A stretch of DNA of 64,000 bases, from contig NZ_JARQZP010000007.1 of assembly GCF_029589055.1 (NCBI RefSeq), positions 1,674,001 through 1,738,000 on the forward strand, read 5' to 3'. Made by a program: the position numbers and the translations under genes. Below, one piece after another: positions 48,201-57,737 of this stretch. The notes under the pieces were generated by a model, which had not been told where the DNA came from, did no database searches, and worked only from the letters and a program-made list of their open reading frames with translations. Every line of letters begins with the position of its first letter. The first letter of the stretch is position 1. The stretch comes from Vibrio hannami. Its GTDB lineage: Bacteria; Pseudomonadota; Gammaproteobacteria; Enterobacterales; Vibrionaceae.

Positions 48201-48242
48201 ATCAACACCATCGAAGTAAGCAAATGAAGTAACTATATTCAT
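45229..48242 (-). pseudogene. Giant multi-domain glycosyltransferase, one frameshift
   Basis: Two frames form one gene of about 1004 residues. The upstream part (459 residues) ends ELNGNELDVF. With one base added it reads VFLEAHKMSNVRIAWLRKDP and runs on. The break is a six-A run (46865-46870) where seven are needed. The N-terminal 220 residues look like a GT-A relative (NPLVEKIHVLSES, DAWVFKKPI). After a Rossmann-like middle, a GT2 domain spans the break (YKCSLVTSVFKCEEFI on one side, DPGLYECWNLGIKL and ISNANVDD on the other). This makes the join secure, since neither half alone holds the domain. The last 300 residues look GT-B-like (WIGILHVPFDAPEWF). AT-rich. Confidence 0.8.
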
Positions 48243-48245
48243 TAA

Positions 48246-48641
48246 TTAACCAGCCTTATCAATACTTTCCAAACAATCATTTATTAATTCTTTATCTTTC
48301 CAGCCACTATAATTCAGTTTTTTCAAAAGATGCTGTGAGCGGATTCCATCGCCTTGCTCTTTTAGTGACATAGCGTAAATAAAAACCAACATGAAATTGG
48401 AGGGGTCTTTTCTATACTCAGATTCCAACCATTTGAATGAATCGTTTGAAAAAACTGATACTTTTTGTTTGCTTTTTATTTTTCCTACAATATGAACAAA
48501 GAGCTTAATAGAAGGGCTAGATGGTTCTAGCACTATCTTTTGAACCAGACCATGGATATGATACTGCACCTCTTCAACATTTACCCCATCTATCCTGTTT
48601 AAATTTACTAATTCATCGAAATGTTTGTATTTCATACCCAT
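48246..48641 (-). CDS. Small helical protein of unknown function
   Basis: 131 residues, AT-rich. Helical with a TPR-like pair near the end (WLESEYRKDPSNFMLVFIYA, LKEQGDGIRSQHLLKKL). Only three bases separate it from the giant glycosyltransferase, and 13 from the FkbM gene upstream, so it is in the operon. No family recognised; it may be a partner of one of those enzymes. Confidence 0.6.
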   Translation of the reverse strand: MGMKYKHFDELVNLNRIDGVNVEEVQYHIHGLVQKIVLEPSSPSIKLFVHIVGKIKSKQKVSVFSNDSFKWLESEYRKDPSNFMLVFIYAMSLKEQGDGIRSQHLLKKLNYSGWKDKELINDCLESIDKAG

Positions 48642-48654
48642 CCATTAATTAACT

Positions 48655-49913
48655 TTACGCACTTATAAATCGATGATTTATATACCAATCATCCCATTCT
48701 CGTTCTATTACTTCGTATCCATTACCAACTAGTAATTCTCTTATTTTAATTCGATGAGGCTCATAATTATGTTCAATTGTAAATAACTTCACTTCCCACT
48801 TATGAAATGGAAATTCTTTCAAGATTTGATATTCCGAACCTTCTGTGTCAATGCTGATATAGTCGATATTTTTTGGCGCATGGTTTTCTGTCAAAAAATC
48901 GTGTAGTGATTGAGTCGTCAGTTCGATTGTTTCATTGTTTTCTTTATATGCTTCAACCTTATCTTTATGTGTTCCTTTTGAGGCATATTCCTCAATCCCT
49001 CCATATTCTCCCCCAATACAAAGCATACTCTTTCGTTACTCTTGCCGGATATACATGCTGAACTTACTTTACACGATCGGTTATTCTTCAGCTTTTCATA
49101 AAATTTGGGGTTTGGCTCTGCACACAGCCCTTGCCAATTAAATTCTTTTTCAAGTAAGTAGCTATTGCTAAGTAAAACGCCATCTGTTGCACCAAACTCT
49201 ACAAAGAACCCTCCTTCTTTGTAACCAAGTTGCTCTAACACCCACAAATCCTGTCCCAATTGGGAAGGAGATCGTTCTTTTAGCCTAGAAGTGTCAATTA
49301 TACTTTTTGTTTTGAGATATAACTCTTCATTATCAACGAGATAGTTATATAATTGTTTTTTCTGATGAGCCAAAGAAATCTCGTGGTTAATTAGCTCAAC
49401 CTCAGTAGCCAAAATTTTCAGTTTAGCTTCAATATTCTTTTGTTTTATAGCAGGGTTGCTGATATTTTTGAATTCCGTCTCTAACAAGGAGGAAGCCTGA
49501 GGTAACAAACCAATCGAAGCCATCTCGCTTACAGCCCTCACATGATACTCAAGCCCTGATAGACTTTTCTCACTGATCATCTCTATCGATTTTTTAAAGT
49601 GTTCTAGACTTGCTTCATCCTCACCAGAAATTGCATACAATTTAGCTATCGAATTGTGCAAACTGGAGATTAGTAACCGATTTAACAGATTTCTGTCACA
49701 ACCATATTGTATTGCAAGCTCTATGGTATCTTTGCAGTTCTTAGTATCGCCAATCTGTTGATAGGCGTACGCTACTAGCGCGGCTATCTGTGCTATATCG
49801 GGGTTTAATGCATGGTCAGATACATCTATTTTAATTAATGAGTTCCAGTTGGCTTTATACCAATTTACTTTAACATCGGATAACGTCAACTGTTTATTTT
49901 CAGGTTCTATCAT
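48655..49913 (-). pseudogene. FkbM-family methyltransferase with TPR-like N-terminus, one frameshift
   Basis: Restored length 419 residues. The N-terminal 200 residues are helical repeats. From about 210 the FkbM domain starts: SPSQLGQDLWVLEQLGYKEG, FFVEFGATDGVLLSNSYLLE (SAM-binding), CAEPNPKFYEKL, then after the break IDYISIDTEGSEYQILKEF. The frame is lost at ERVCFVLG. A sixth G (run C5 on the plus strand, 49010-49014) restores LGGEYGGIEEYASKG. The predicted role is O-methylation of a capsule sugar. The start overlaps the stop of the next gene upstream (TAATG). Confidence 0.83.
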
Positions 49914-51439
49914 TAGAGCCCTCTATCTTTTAAAACCACATCTTTGATCAATTCTAACTGCGCCTCAAAAATAGTGATTTCATTCTGTAACTCTACTTTC
50001 CTAAATTCCATTTCCTTGGATTTAGTCTTTTTATCTTCCAGTGCATTTTTCAATTTTTCGTTTTCTTTCTGCAATGACTCAGCCCATTTCTTGTTTTCCT
50101 GATGCCAATGAATTTCTGCATCTCGCTGCTTTGTTCGCTCTTCAAGTTGTTTTTTAAGGTCGTTGATGTTAGCGTTTTTTTCTTTTTGAATACTATCCAA
50201 TTGCAACTTCAGTGATTCTGCTAACTTCTTTTGCGCTTGATGACTTTGTTGCTCTTCATCAGTTCGTTTTATTTGCTGTGCTAATTGGCTCTCTAGAAGG
50301 GCAAGCTTATCATTGTGTTCTATTTCCTCATGCTCCAAATGAGCCTGTATGTCAGAAATAGTTGAACAAAGTTCGGTATTTTTCTGACTTAACTTTGCAT
50401 TCGTTGCTTTTAAGTCAGTATGAATTATCTCAAAGTTCTGACTATTTTCTTCCAGCTCGTTTTGTAGAAGAGAGCACTCTTCAATAGCTTTATTCTTGTC
50501 TGATAACAATTGGTCGCATTCAGCTTTTAACTTCTGAAACTGTACAATTGAGTGCTCATTTATTTCTTGAAGATCTTTATTAGCCGTTTGCAAGCTAGTA
50601 ACTTCTACTCTGAGTTGTTCAAGATTAGTTTGTAAGTGCTGACTGCGATCTTGTGCTGTGAGTTTCTCTTTCAATACCTGCTCATTCGTTTGCTGAAGCA
50701 CAAAAAACTGCTGAACTGCGTTTTCATTGATCTGCCTAAGATCCAGATTTTCGTTTTGCAAGTCGGCTATTTGCTTTCTAAATTCACCAAGTGCAACTAG
50801 CTTGGAATCTTTCTTGTATACAAGGTACTTATCACTTTCATACGAAGAAAAACATGATTCCTCTAAACGTTCTGATATCTTAGCTTGAACTTCAGAGTTA
50901 ATATGATTTCCGTTGCCAATAATAATGATATCAAAGCTCTTTATCAGTCTTTTATTGCAACTCTTAACAAGCTCAGTTTCATAGCCATTGAGTTCCATAA
51001 TAAGGATATTGAGCCTGGAGACATCAAACTCATAACTACCAATAAAATCATTGACTGAGGTTGTTTGATGCTCAGTAAAAACTTCTACTTTCGCATTAGG
51101 ATATAACGCGGTTAGGTTAGCTTGTTCAACTAAGCCAGAAAACTTCGCAGGTGTTACTTTATAAAATGTATTCGATTTGCCGTCTTTACTTATTATGTCA
51201 TTAACAACGTCAACTGACTGGTTGTTCGAGAACTTACGCTTTAATTTTTTTGATATCTCTGTGAGCGCTTCTACAACAACTAACTTCTCTGGATTTAGCT
51301 CCAGTATTTGTTCAGCTTCACGTGCTTGACCAACTCCCAGCCACAATACCTTTCCTACCTGAGATTTTGAAGAGCACTTTGTAAGCGATGTAAGAAGGTC
51401 ATCTAAACTCTTAACTTGTTTTAGCTTCTCATTATCCAT
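49913..51439 (-). CDS. Methyltransferase-like domain fused to a long coiled coil (possible chain-length ruler)
   Basis: 508 residues. Residues 1-210 resemble an FkbM/Rossmann methyltransferase: KVLWLGVGQAREAEQILELN, VVVEALTEISKKL, and INILIMELNGYETELVKS with the FkbM-like MExxGxE. From about 215 to 500 it is nearly pure coiled coil, about 285 residues (heptads such as LQNENLDLRQINENAVQQFF, LEERTKQRDAEIHWHQENKK). The same plan, an enzyme plus a rod of fixed length, is known in WbdD, which sets O-polysaccharide length in ABC-transporter systems. No kinase domain is seen. The ruler role is inference; the domain layout is visible. Confidence 0.72.
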   Translation of the reverse strand: MDNEKLKQVKSLDDLLTSLTKCSSKSQVGKVLWLGVGQAREAEQILELNPEKLVVVEALTEISKKLKRKFSNNQSVDVVNDIISKDGKSNTFYKVTPAKFSGLVEQANLTALYPNAKVEVFTEHQTTSVNDFIGSYEFDVSRLNILIMELNGYETELVKSCNKRLIKSFDIIIIGNGNHINSEVQAKISERLEESCFSSYESDKYLVYKKDSKLVALGEFRKQIADLQNENLDLRQINENAVQQFFVLQQTNEQVLKEKLTAQDRSQHLQTNLEQLRVEVTSLQTANKDLQEINEHSIVQFQKLKAECDQLLSDKNKAIEECSLLQNELEENSQNFEIIHTDLKATNAKLSQKNTELCSTISDIQAHLEHEEIEHNDKLALLESQLAQQIKRTDEEQQSHQAQKKLAESLKLQLDSIQKEKNANINDLKKQLEERTKQRDAEIHWHQENKKWAESLQKENEKLKNALEDKKTKSKEMEFRKVELQNEITIFEAQLELIKDVVLKDRGL

Positions 51440-51468
51440 ATTAATTTGCCTGTTAAACTGTCGCTCAA

Positions 51469-52653
51469 TTAACCTATCTGTTCATTTAACCAATGCGAAA
51501 AAGGTTGAAAGAGTTGTCGGTAATATGTTGTTGGTAACTGCTTTTTCTTACTTAAAAAAGAGAGTGCACCTTCAAGATGTTCTGGTGATATTTGAACATT
51601 TTCTAAACCCAACCGATCAGCTTCTCTGTTTAGCCACGAATCCGTTAAACAAATCAGGGCTGTGCCGTATTTCGCCGCTAGCCAAACCATTCCAGAGCTT
51701 TTATGTTGATATACCACCGGATCATAGTTCATCACCATTGAAGAACTCGAACTAATTAAAGTTTCCAGTTCTGATTGTGAGATAAAGCCTTTAACCAACG
51801 TCAAACTTTTATATGCTTGTGCAATGCGGAATAACCTGGACTCCGTATTCTTTAACTCTGGATCAATGCTAGTGTTGGTATAGTGAATGACGTACTCAAT
51901 GCTTTCATCGACACCACCACCTAAAATTGTATCAAGGATCTCCGGAAGCTGATTAAAGCCTTTATTAGCTTTTGCATCACCACAATAGAGCAAACATTTA
52001 TTGGTTTTCGAGGCTGGGCTGTAGGTTATTTCCCCTGAGATCAAGCAAGGGTGAACTGGTAAACATTCATTTATATCAAGTAGCTTGGATACCTGAGAAG
52101 CCGTTTCATAATCTCCTGCGTACATTTTTATCGTTGGGTGCTGAAATAGATAACGGCAAGCTGAACTATAAAGCGGAGTTGTTACTTCATCACCCAACTT
52201 GATAAGAGGGTTGAACATAAGCAATACCAGCATGTTCGGTAATTCATTCTTACTAATTGAATGCTGCTTCACAGCCAATGATAAAGCCCAAAGGTGGAAC
52301 CAATCCATTGTGTGAAACAGAATAGTAGTTGAGCTGTTATTTTGGTCTGCTGTTAACATCCGGTGGTATTCAGAAGCTAATAGCCTTATCTCGACCTGTC
52401 GCTCAGCTAGCTTTGCAGGCTGAAAATAATAACCATAAAACTCGGTACTAAAAAAAGGCGTAACACTGTAGCCACTTTTTGAAACATAGTCCTGAACTTC
52501 CTGGCTTGCTCTATTGCTACACCAGATATCAACCTCAAGATTTTTATTGCCCGGCTCTTTCAACACATCAAGCACCGCTGCATGATGCCCGCTTAGACTT
52601 TCTAGTCCAGGATCCGCGACGATAAGCTTTTTGCTTGTTTGAGGGCTCATCAT
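51469..52653 (-). CDS. GT-B-like glycosyltransferase, unassigned family
   Basis: 394 residues. KKLIVADPGLESLSGHHAAV at the N-terminus has a donor-site-like GHH. The second half begins NKCLLYCGDAKANKGFNQLP, a common start of the second Rossmann half in family-4-like enzymes, then SLTLVKGFISQSELETLI and HKSSGMVWLAAKYGTALICL. The start overlaps the stop of the coiled-coil gene (TAATG). Donor and linkage unknown. Confidence 0.65.
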   Translation of the reverse strand: MMSPQTSKKLIVADPGLESLSGHHAAVLDVLKEPGNKNLEVDIWCSNRASQEVQDYVSKSGYSVTPFFSTEFYGYYFQPAKLAERQVEIRLLASEYHRMLTADQNNSSTTILFHTMDWFHLWALSLAVKQHSISKNELPNMLVLLMFNPLIKLGDEVTTPLYSSACRYLFQHPTIKMYAGDYETASQVSKLLDINECLPVHPCLISGEITYSPASKTNKCLLYCGDAKANKGFNQLPEILDTILGGGVDESIEYVIHYTNTSIDPELKNTESRLFRIAQAYKSLTLVKGFISQSELETLISSSSSMVMNYDPVVYQHKSSGMVWLAAKYGTALICLTDSWLNREADRLGLENVQISPEHLEGALSFLSKKKQLPTTYYRQLFQPFSHWLNEQIG

Positions 52654-53813
52654 TAGCTTGATAAGGGAGAACTTAATGCACGCAACAATTCAACTGTGGT
52701 TGGCGGAACATCAGTGCTGTATTGCAAATGTTCGAGCTGCTCATTTTTACTTTCTGCTTCTTTCGCTTTCAAATAGTAATGTTCGAGCTCTTCCTGTAAC
52801 TGATGGACCTGCAGAAGCAAAAGCTCATTTTCTGATTCAATATCCAACTGGGCTGACTCAAGCTCTGATCTCTTGGCTTGCCATTGCTCTTTTTCCTCGT
52901 TATCAACGTTGGTTTTTAGATTCGACTGGAGCACTGACAGTTCAGATTTTAGCGCTGCAGCTTCTTTATTACTTTGTGATAAAGCCATATATGTTTGTTC
53001 TAGTTCTTCTTGCAACTGTTGAACCTGTAATTGCAACAACTCTTCTGAGCTTTCCTGCTCTAAAACAGTAGCGTCCAGTTTTTGTTTAGCTACAACGACT
53101 TGCTCTAGTTCTTCTTGTAGCTGTTGAATCTGTAACAGAGCTAATTCATTCTCCGAACTAACTTGAGTAAAATCAGCTTCTACTCTTTTATTTGTGCCAT
53201 GCAACTCCGAGATTTGGCTATAAAACTGTTTTTTACGAGCAATTGTTTTTTCAGCCAACGTTATTGTCCGCGAATGGTGCTCTTCAATTGACTGCCCTAC
53301 GTTGGACAAGGCTGATAACTCTTCGTAATTATCAAATATAAAGTGCCCTTCTCCCAAAAGTGCAGAAGCAATTAGCTGATACGCGGGTATCGGAGCTTCA
53401 TAACTAATTTCGCTCTCGGAGATCTTGCAGGAAAAGAAATTTTCCAACTGCTGAATTGTATTGCCATCTAGCTCTTGCAAGAGTTCTTCAGCAATAACAA
53501 AACACTTTTCTCTATTCTCTAAAACAAGTTCAATCAGTTGCTGGCTTTGGTCTGTCCATTTTTGAACAGAAGTCTGAAATGTTTTTTCAAGAGAATCAGA
53601 TTCGCTCGCGCTTGCCAGCTCTTTCGCGATAGTATTTTCGGGTAAACTAGCTAGCACTAATATTTTATTTGCACTGCTTGCCGCTTTAGTTAAACTTGCC
53701 GGATCTGCATCATTGGCAAAATCCATTATTGTTAGTTGTTCAGTAGTAAATAGATTATTGATGCTCTTTTTCCAGCTGTTCTGGCTAAAGCCAACGACTA
53801 AGATTGGATCCAT
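52653..53813 (-). CDS. Capsule-locus protein with repeated coiled-coil modules
   Basis: 386 residues. Residues 1-175 are a mixed alpha/beta domain of unknown type (MDPILVVGFSQNSWKKSINN, KILVLASLPEN), looking like a nucleotide- or PAPS-site fold without a clear P-loop. Residues 185-375 are coiled coil built from repeats of the pattern LLxLQVxQLQEELE, seen three to four times (ENELALLQIQQLQEELEQ, EELLQLQVQQLQEELEQ, ENELLLLQVHQLQEELEHYY). From memory, similar QLxQxQEELE heptads occur in polysaccharide-locus proteins of other bacteria. It is coupled to the preceding glycosyltransferase by TAATG. It may be a scaffold or second ruler (inference). Confidence 0.65.
   Translation of the reverse strand: MDPILVVGFSQNSWKKSINNLFTTEQLTIMDFANDADPASLTKAASSANKILVLASLPENTIAKELASASESDSLEKTFQTSVQKWTDQSQQLIELVLENREKCFVIAEELLQELDGNTIQQLENFFSCKISESEISYEAPIPAYQLIASALLGEGHFIFDNYEELSALSNVGQSIEEHHSRTITLAEKTIARKKQFYSQISELHGTNKRVEADFTQVSSENELALLQIQQLQEELEQVVVAKQKLDATVLEQESSEELLQLQVQQLQEELEQTYMALSQSNKEAAALKSELSVLQSNLKTNVDNEEKEQWQAKRSELESAQLDIESENELLLLQVHQLQEELEHYYLKAKEAESKNEQLEHLQYSTDVPPTTVELLRALSSPLSS
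52784..53156. repeat. Degenerate internal DNA repeats coding the heptad modules
   Basis: Three units of about 55 bases start near 52784, 53000 and 53103. Each has the core GTTCTTC(T)TG-C/T-AACTG-TTGAACCTGTA or close variants. They encode the QLQEELE modules of the gene above and could recombine to change its length. Confidence 0.6.
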
Positions 53814-53855
53814 TATTTATTTCTCGCTTAGAGATATTCCCATTAGAAAGAGACG

Positions 53856-55279
53856 TTACAGCCTTGTGACAGAGCTAAGAGTACCTGCCACATATTTTTC
53901 CGTTAGTTGTTGTGAACTCGCTTCAGCATAACAACGTAGCTCAGGTGCATTCCCAGATGGCCTCAAGTGAATGATGTCTCCATTTTGCATGGTCATTCTA
54001 AGCCCATCAAGGTCGTTTACATCCACGACGCTTAGGCTAGATACGCCTAAACTGTCCACTAAATCTTGTGGATTGCGCTTACCGAACTCGATGATTTTTT
54101 TACTTCGTTCGGTTTCAAACTCTTTAATTCTATCGCTCGCAGTATAACGTTCCGGTAGTTGTTCAACTATGCCCGCAATGCTGTCGGTATTGGCGAAAAG
54201 TAATATAGCGGGTAATACTGCGTCACGAGTCGGCAGAGCTTTAATTGTTTTACCTTCGAAATCGATATCACTTCCTGTTAAATACCCACCATTAGCCTCG
54301 AAGCCAGCTACTTTTTTGTAGTCCTTATTCAACGCCGAGAACTCTGCGATTACATATGGAGAGCCTATTTTAGTACGGCTTACATGCTTAAATTTCTCTG
54401 ATAATTCAATTGCTGTGTTACAACTAACTGGCACGGCAAGTGCTTCCACTCTAAGGATATCCGAGCAAAGTAAACCTAAAATATCCCCCTCAACCATTCG
54501 CCATTCTCATCTGCCACCAATGGTCTGTCGCCATCTCCATCGGTTGAAAAAATAGCATCCAGGTTGTACTCACGAGACCAATTACGCGCTTTTTCTTTGT
54601 CCGCTTCACCAACGGCTTCCGTATCGATAGGAACAAACAAATCTGTGCGTTCTAAAGAGATAACTTCCGCTCCTAACGCAGAGAAGATATTTGCATACAA
54701 ATCACGACCTGCACTTGAGTGCTCATAAATCCCTATTCGCTTACCAGATAATGCATTATTGTTTACAATCTCTGTATTTCTCTGAATATATGCCTGAGCT
54801 GCATCTTCCCGCGCTTCAAGTTTAGGCAGTTCAGTCACAGGTTCGAATGCGATATCAGCAGTCAGTATAGAACGCTCGTCTTGTTTTGTTATCTCGCCAT
54901 CAGGTCGATAGAACTTAAGCCCATTACGGTCAAAAGGTATATGGCTTCCCGTTACCATGATCGAGGGGATGTTTTTCTGCATCGCGTAGTATGCCAGGGC
55001 CGGTGTTGGTATCACCCCGTAGTATTGAACCCTTACTCCTGCCTGCTCCGCCGCTTTAGCGCAAGCCATTGCCATACTATAACTGCTAGGGCGGTTATCT
55101 ATCGCCAACGCAATAGACTCAAATTTAAAGCCACTTTTCATCAGAGCAATAAAGGCATGAGAAAAAGCCGCACATACCTCTGGCGTAAAATCAACAACCA
55201 AGCCACGAGCACCACTTGTTCCGAATGCGATGTTACTCGCTTTGATCACATCGGCAGTATTGTTTGTTATTACTGACAT
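53856..55279 (-). pseudogene. manB: Phosphomannomutase, one frameshift
   Basis: Interconverts mannose-6-phosphate and mannose-1-phosphate for GDP-mannose synthesis. Restored length 474 residues. The phosphoserine loop is MVTGSHIPFDRNGLKFY (not the VTASHNP of E. coli ManB, so a divergent PMM/PGM branch). The metal loop is STDGDGDRPLVADENG and the C-terminal sugar-phosphate loop is HLRPSGNAPELR. The frame is lost after GEWLRG; one more G in the G5 run (54485-54489) gives GEWLRGDILGLLCSDIL. It overlaps manC by TAATG. Confidence 0.88.
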
Positions 55280-56700
55280 TAAAATTTGTCCTTCTCGAAA
55301 CCGTAAAGATCTTCTAAACGAACAATATCGTCCAATCCAATGTAAGAACCAGTCTGAACTTCAATCATAACCAACGGAATACTGCCTGGGTTTTCGATCA
55401 TATGCGCAGAGCCAACTGGAATATAAGTAGATTGATTTTCCGTGATAATTTTTTCCTGGTTATCACATTCCACTTTTGCGGTACCAGAAACAACTACCCA
55501 GTGTTCCGCGCGGTGATAATGCTTTTGGAGTGACAGGCGGCAGCCCGGCTTAATGGTTACCTGTTTGGATTTATATCTCTCACCTTGCTGAAGTAAGTCG
55601 ATATGCCCCCAGGGGCGATAGATTGTTCGATGTTCGATAGACTCACTACGCTTTTCAGCCTGTAACTCTTCAACTACTTTTTTTATATCCTGGACACGAG
55701 ATTGATCTGCTACAACCACTGCATCACTGGTTTCTACGATAACTAAATTATCAACGCCAATCGCAGCGACCATTTTGTCTCTTGCATCGATAAGGCTGTT
55801 ATTTACATCAATAGTTTTTACATCACCACGAACACTGCATCCATATTCGTCTTTTTCTGAAACTTCCCATATTGATGACCAGGATCCTACATCACTCCAA
55901 CCAGCATCAAGCGGTACCATTGCTGCACGATGAGTGTGCTCCATAATAGCGTAATCAATTGAATCATCAGGGCTAGATAAGAAAGCATCGTTATCCAGGC
56001 GAGTGAAGTCCGATTCTCTAATAGAGCCATCAATCGCTTTTTGGCATGAACTCACTATCTCGGGGCAATTTTCTTTCAGTTCAGACAAATAGGCACTTGC
56101 TTTAAACAAAAACATACCGCTGTTCCAGTAATATTGACCCGATTCTAAATACTGGCACGCCGTTTCTAAGTTAGGCTTCTCCACAAACTGCTCAACGTTA
56201 AAGCATTCAGTATTGGGGCACTGCTCTCCAGACTTTATATAACCGTAACCAGTTTCTGGTTTATCTGGCACTATGCCGAATGTAACTAGTTTGCCTTGCT
56301 CGGCACACTCTAAAGCCTTGAGCACTGAAGATTGGAATGCTTCTATGTCACGTATAACATGATCGGCAGCTAATACGAGAAGATAAGGGTCTTTTCCGTG
56401 AGAAATAGCGTTAATGGCTGCTAACGCAATAGCGGGAGCGGTATTACGCCCTTGAGGCTCAAGTATAATTTCACCACCTAGCTTATTTATTTCATCAAGT
56501 TGCTCGGCAACAATAAACCTGTGACCTTCGTTACAAATAATAGTGGGTTGCAGACAGTCTAATCCCTCTAATCGAAGAACCGTGTCCTGCAACATGGTGT
56601 TATTACTTACTAAGGGAAGGAATTGTTTTGGGTGTTTCTTGCGAGATAATGGCCATAGTCGGGAACCACTACCACCTGACATAATTACAGGAAGTATCAT
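55279..56700 (-). CDS. manC: Mannose-1-phosphate guanylyltransferase / mannose-6-phosphate isomerase
   Basis: 473 residues (E. coli CpsB 478), type II bifunctional. The N-terminal nucleotidyltransferase has MSGGSGSRLWPLSRKKHPKQF (GTP loop), LVLAADHVI and VEQFVEKPN. The C-terminal cupin (IYRPWGHIDLLQQGERYKSK, LQKHYHRAEHWVVVSGTA, IPVGSAHMIENPG) is the isomerase. Makes GDP-mannose for the gmd/fcl branch. Confidence 0.96.
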   Translation of the reverse strand: MILPVIMSGGSGSRLWPLSRKKHPKQFLPLVSNNTMLQDTVLRLEGLDCLQPTIICNEGHRFIVAEQLDEINKLGGEIILEPQGRNTAPAIALAAINAISHGKDPYLLVLAADHVIRDIEAFQSSVLKALECAEQGKLVTFGIVPDKPETGYGYIKSGEQCPNTECFNVEQFVEKPNLETACQYLESGQYYWNSGMFLFKASAYLSELKENCPEIVSSCQKAIDGSIRESDFTRLDNDAFLSSPDDSIDYAIMEHTHRAAMVPLDAGWSDVGSWSSIWEVSEKDEYGCSVRGDVKTIDVNNSLIDARDKMVAAIGVDNLVIVETSDAVVVADQSRVQDIKKVVEELQAEKRSESIEHRTIYRPWGHIDLLQQGERYKSKQVTIKPGCRLSLQKHYHRAEHWVVVSGTAKVECDNQEKIITENQSTYIPVGSAHMIENPGSIPLVMIEVQTGSYIGLDDIVRLEDLYGFEKDKF

Positions 56701-56763
56701 AATAGATGTCCGATTTATAATTTATATATCCGTTATTGGATGAGAGTTAAGGTTATCTCACCC

Positions 56764-57702
56764 TTATTTTTTATATGAACGTAAAAGTGTACACAGCAAA
56801 GCTATTTGCCCCTTCCAGGTATGTTGTTTTATCTGCCCCCGGAAAAATAATTCTAAGCGCTTAATGTAGCTGTACTGATTACACCTTGTAAAAGAGATTT
56901 GGTTTAACTCTTCGGTATTAAAGTATTGCCTTAATAACTCAGCCTGATCTACCGTTAACCAGAAGTTCCGCTCAAACTTGTTCAAAAAGTAGAAGAAGTT
57001 TTTAGCTAAATACCAGACTTTATAATCACGAACCCCTATCTCATTTTTACCATGTTGACGGTAGTCAATAAGTGATTCGTTAACAAAAACAACGTTTCCG
57101 GTTATTTTTGCCACAAGCACCAGCCACCAGTCATGCATAAAGCACTTTTCATTTATCGGCGTCGCTTTATTTAGTAGAGCCCTGTTAAACAGCATCGTAC
57201 AGCCTGATGCCACATTCTCTTGTATAAGTTGCGAGGTGTTTTCATGCCAATTGGTAGGAAAATTTCTCATTTTGAGATAGCTAGGCTCTATGGTATTCAG
57301 GTGCTTATCGACAACCCTTTTATCAGTGAACACTAAAGCTGGAATATCTTGGTGTACGCTGGTTATGGCAAGATAAGACTTATATATTTTGTCTCGGTGC
57401 CAAACATCATCTTGATCTGACAACATAACGAATTCTGAAGTCGTAAAAGTCAGCCCGTAAGCGAAATTGTTTTTTGGCCCACTATTAGGGTTTGGATTAA
57501 CAAACCACTTAATCCTCTCATCATAGCTCATCAATCGAGCAATAATCTCTGGTGTATTATCGCTCGAGCCGTCATCCACAACAATCAAACTAGATATCAG
57601 CTGTGCATAGTTTCGATTATTTTGTATAGATTGAACTTGCTGCTCAATAAACTCCGCACCGTTGTATGTCGCTAGTACGATATCAATACTTGGCAGAGTC
57701 AT
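56764..57702 (-). CDS. Family 2 glycosyltransferase
   Basis: 312 residues. The GT-A fold is clear: IDIVLATYNGAEFIEQQVQS, VVDDGSSDNTPEIIARL, VMLSDQDDVWHRDKI (DxD region as DQDD) and MHDWWLVLVA. The C-terminal 70 residues are helical, as in rhamnosyl- and galactosyltransferases of the WbbL/CpsI kind. Substrate unknown. Confidence 0.87.
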   Translation of the reverse strand: MTLPSIDIVLATYNGAEFIEQQVQSIQNNRNYAQLISSLIVVDDGSSDNTPEIIARLMSYDERIKWFVNPNPNSGPKNNFAYGLTFTTSEFVMLSDQDDVWHRDKIYKSYLAITSVHQDIPALVFTDKRVVDKHLNTIEPSYLKMRNFPTNWHENTSQLIQENVASGCTMLFNRALLNKATPINEKCFMHDWWLVLVAKITGNVVFVNESLIDYRQHGKNEIGVRDYKVWYLAKNFFYFLNKFERNFWLTVDQAELLRQYFNTEELNQISFTRCNQYSYIKRLELFFRGQIKQHTWKGQIALLCTLLRSYKK

Positions 57703-57737
57703 ATCTATTTTTAAGAAGTTTGATATTTATGAAGTTT

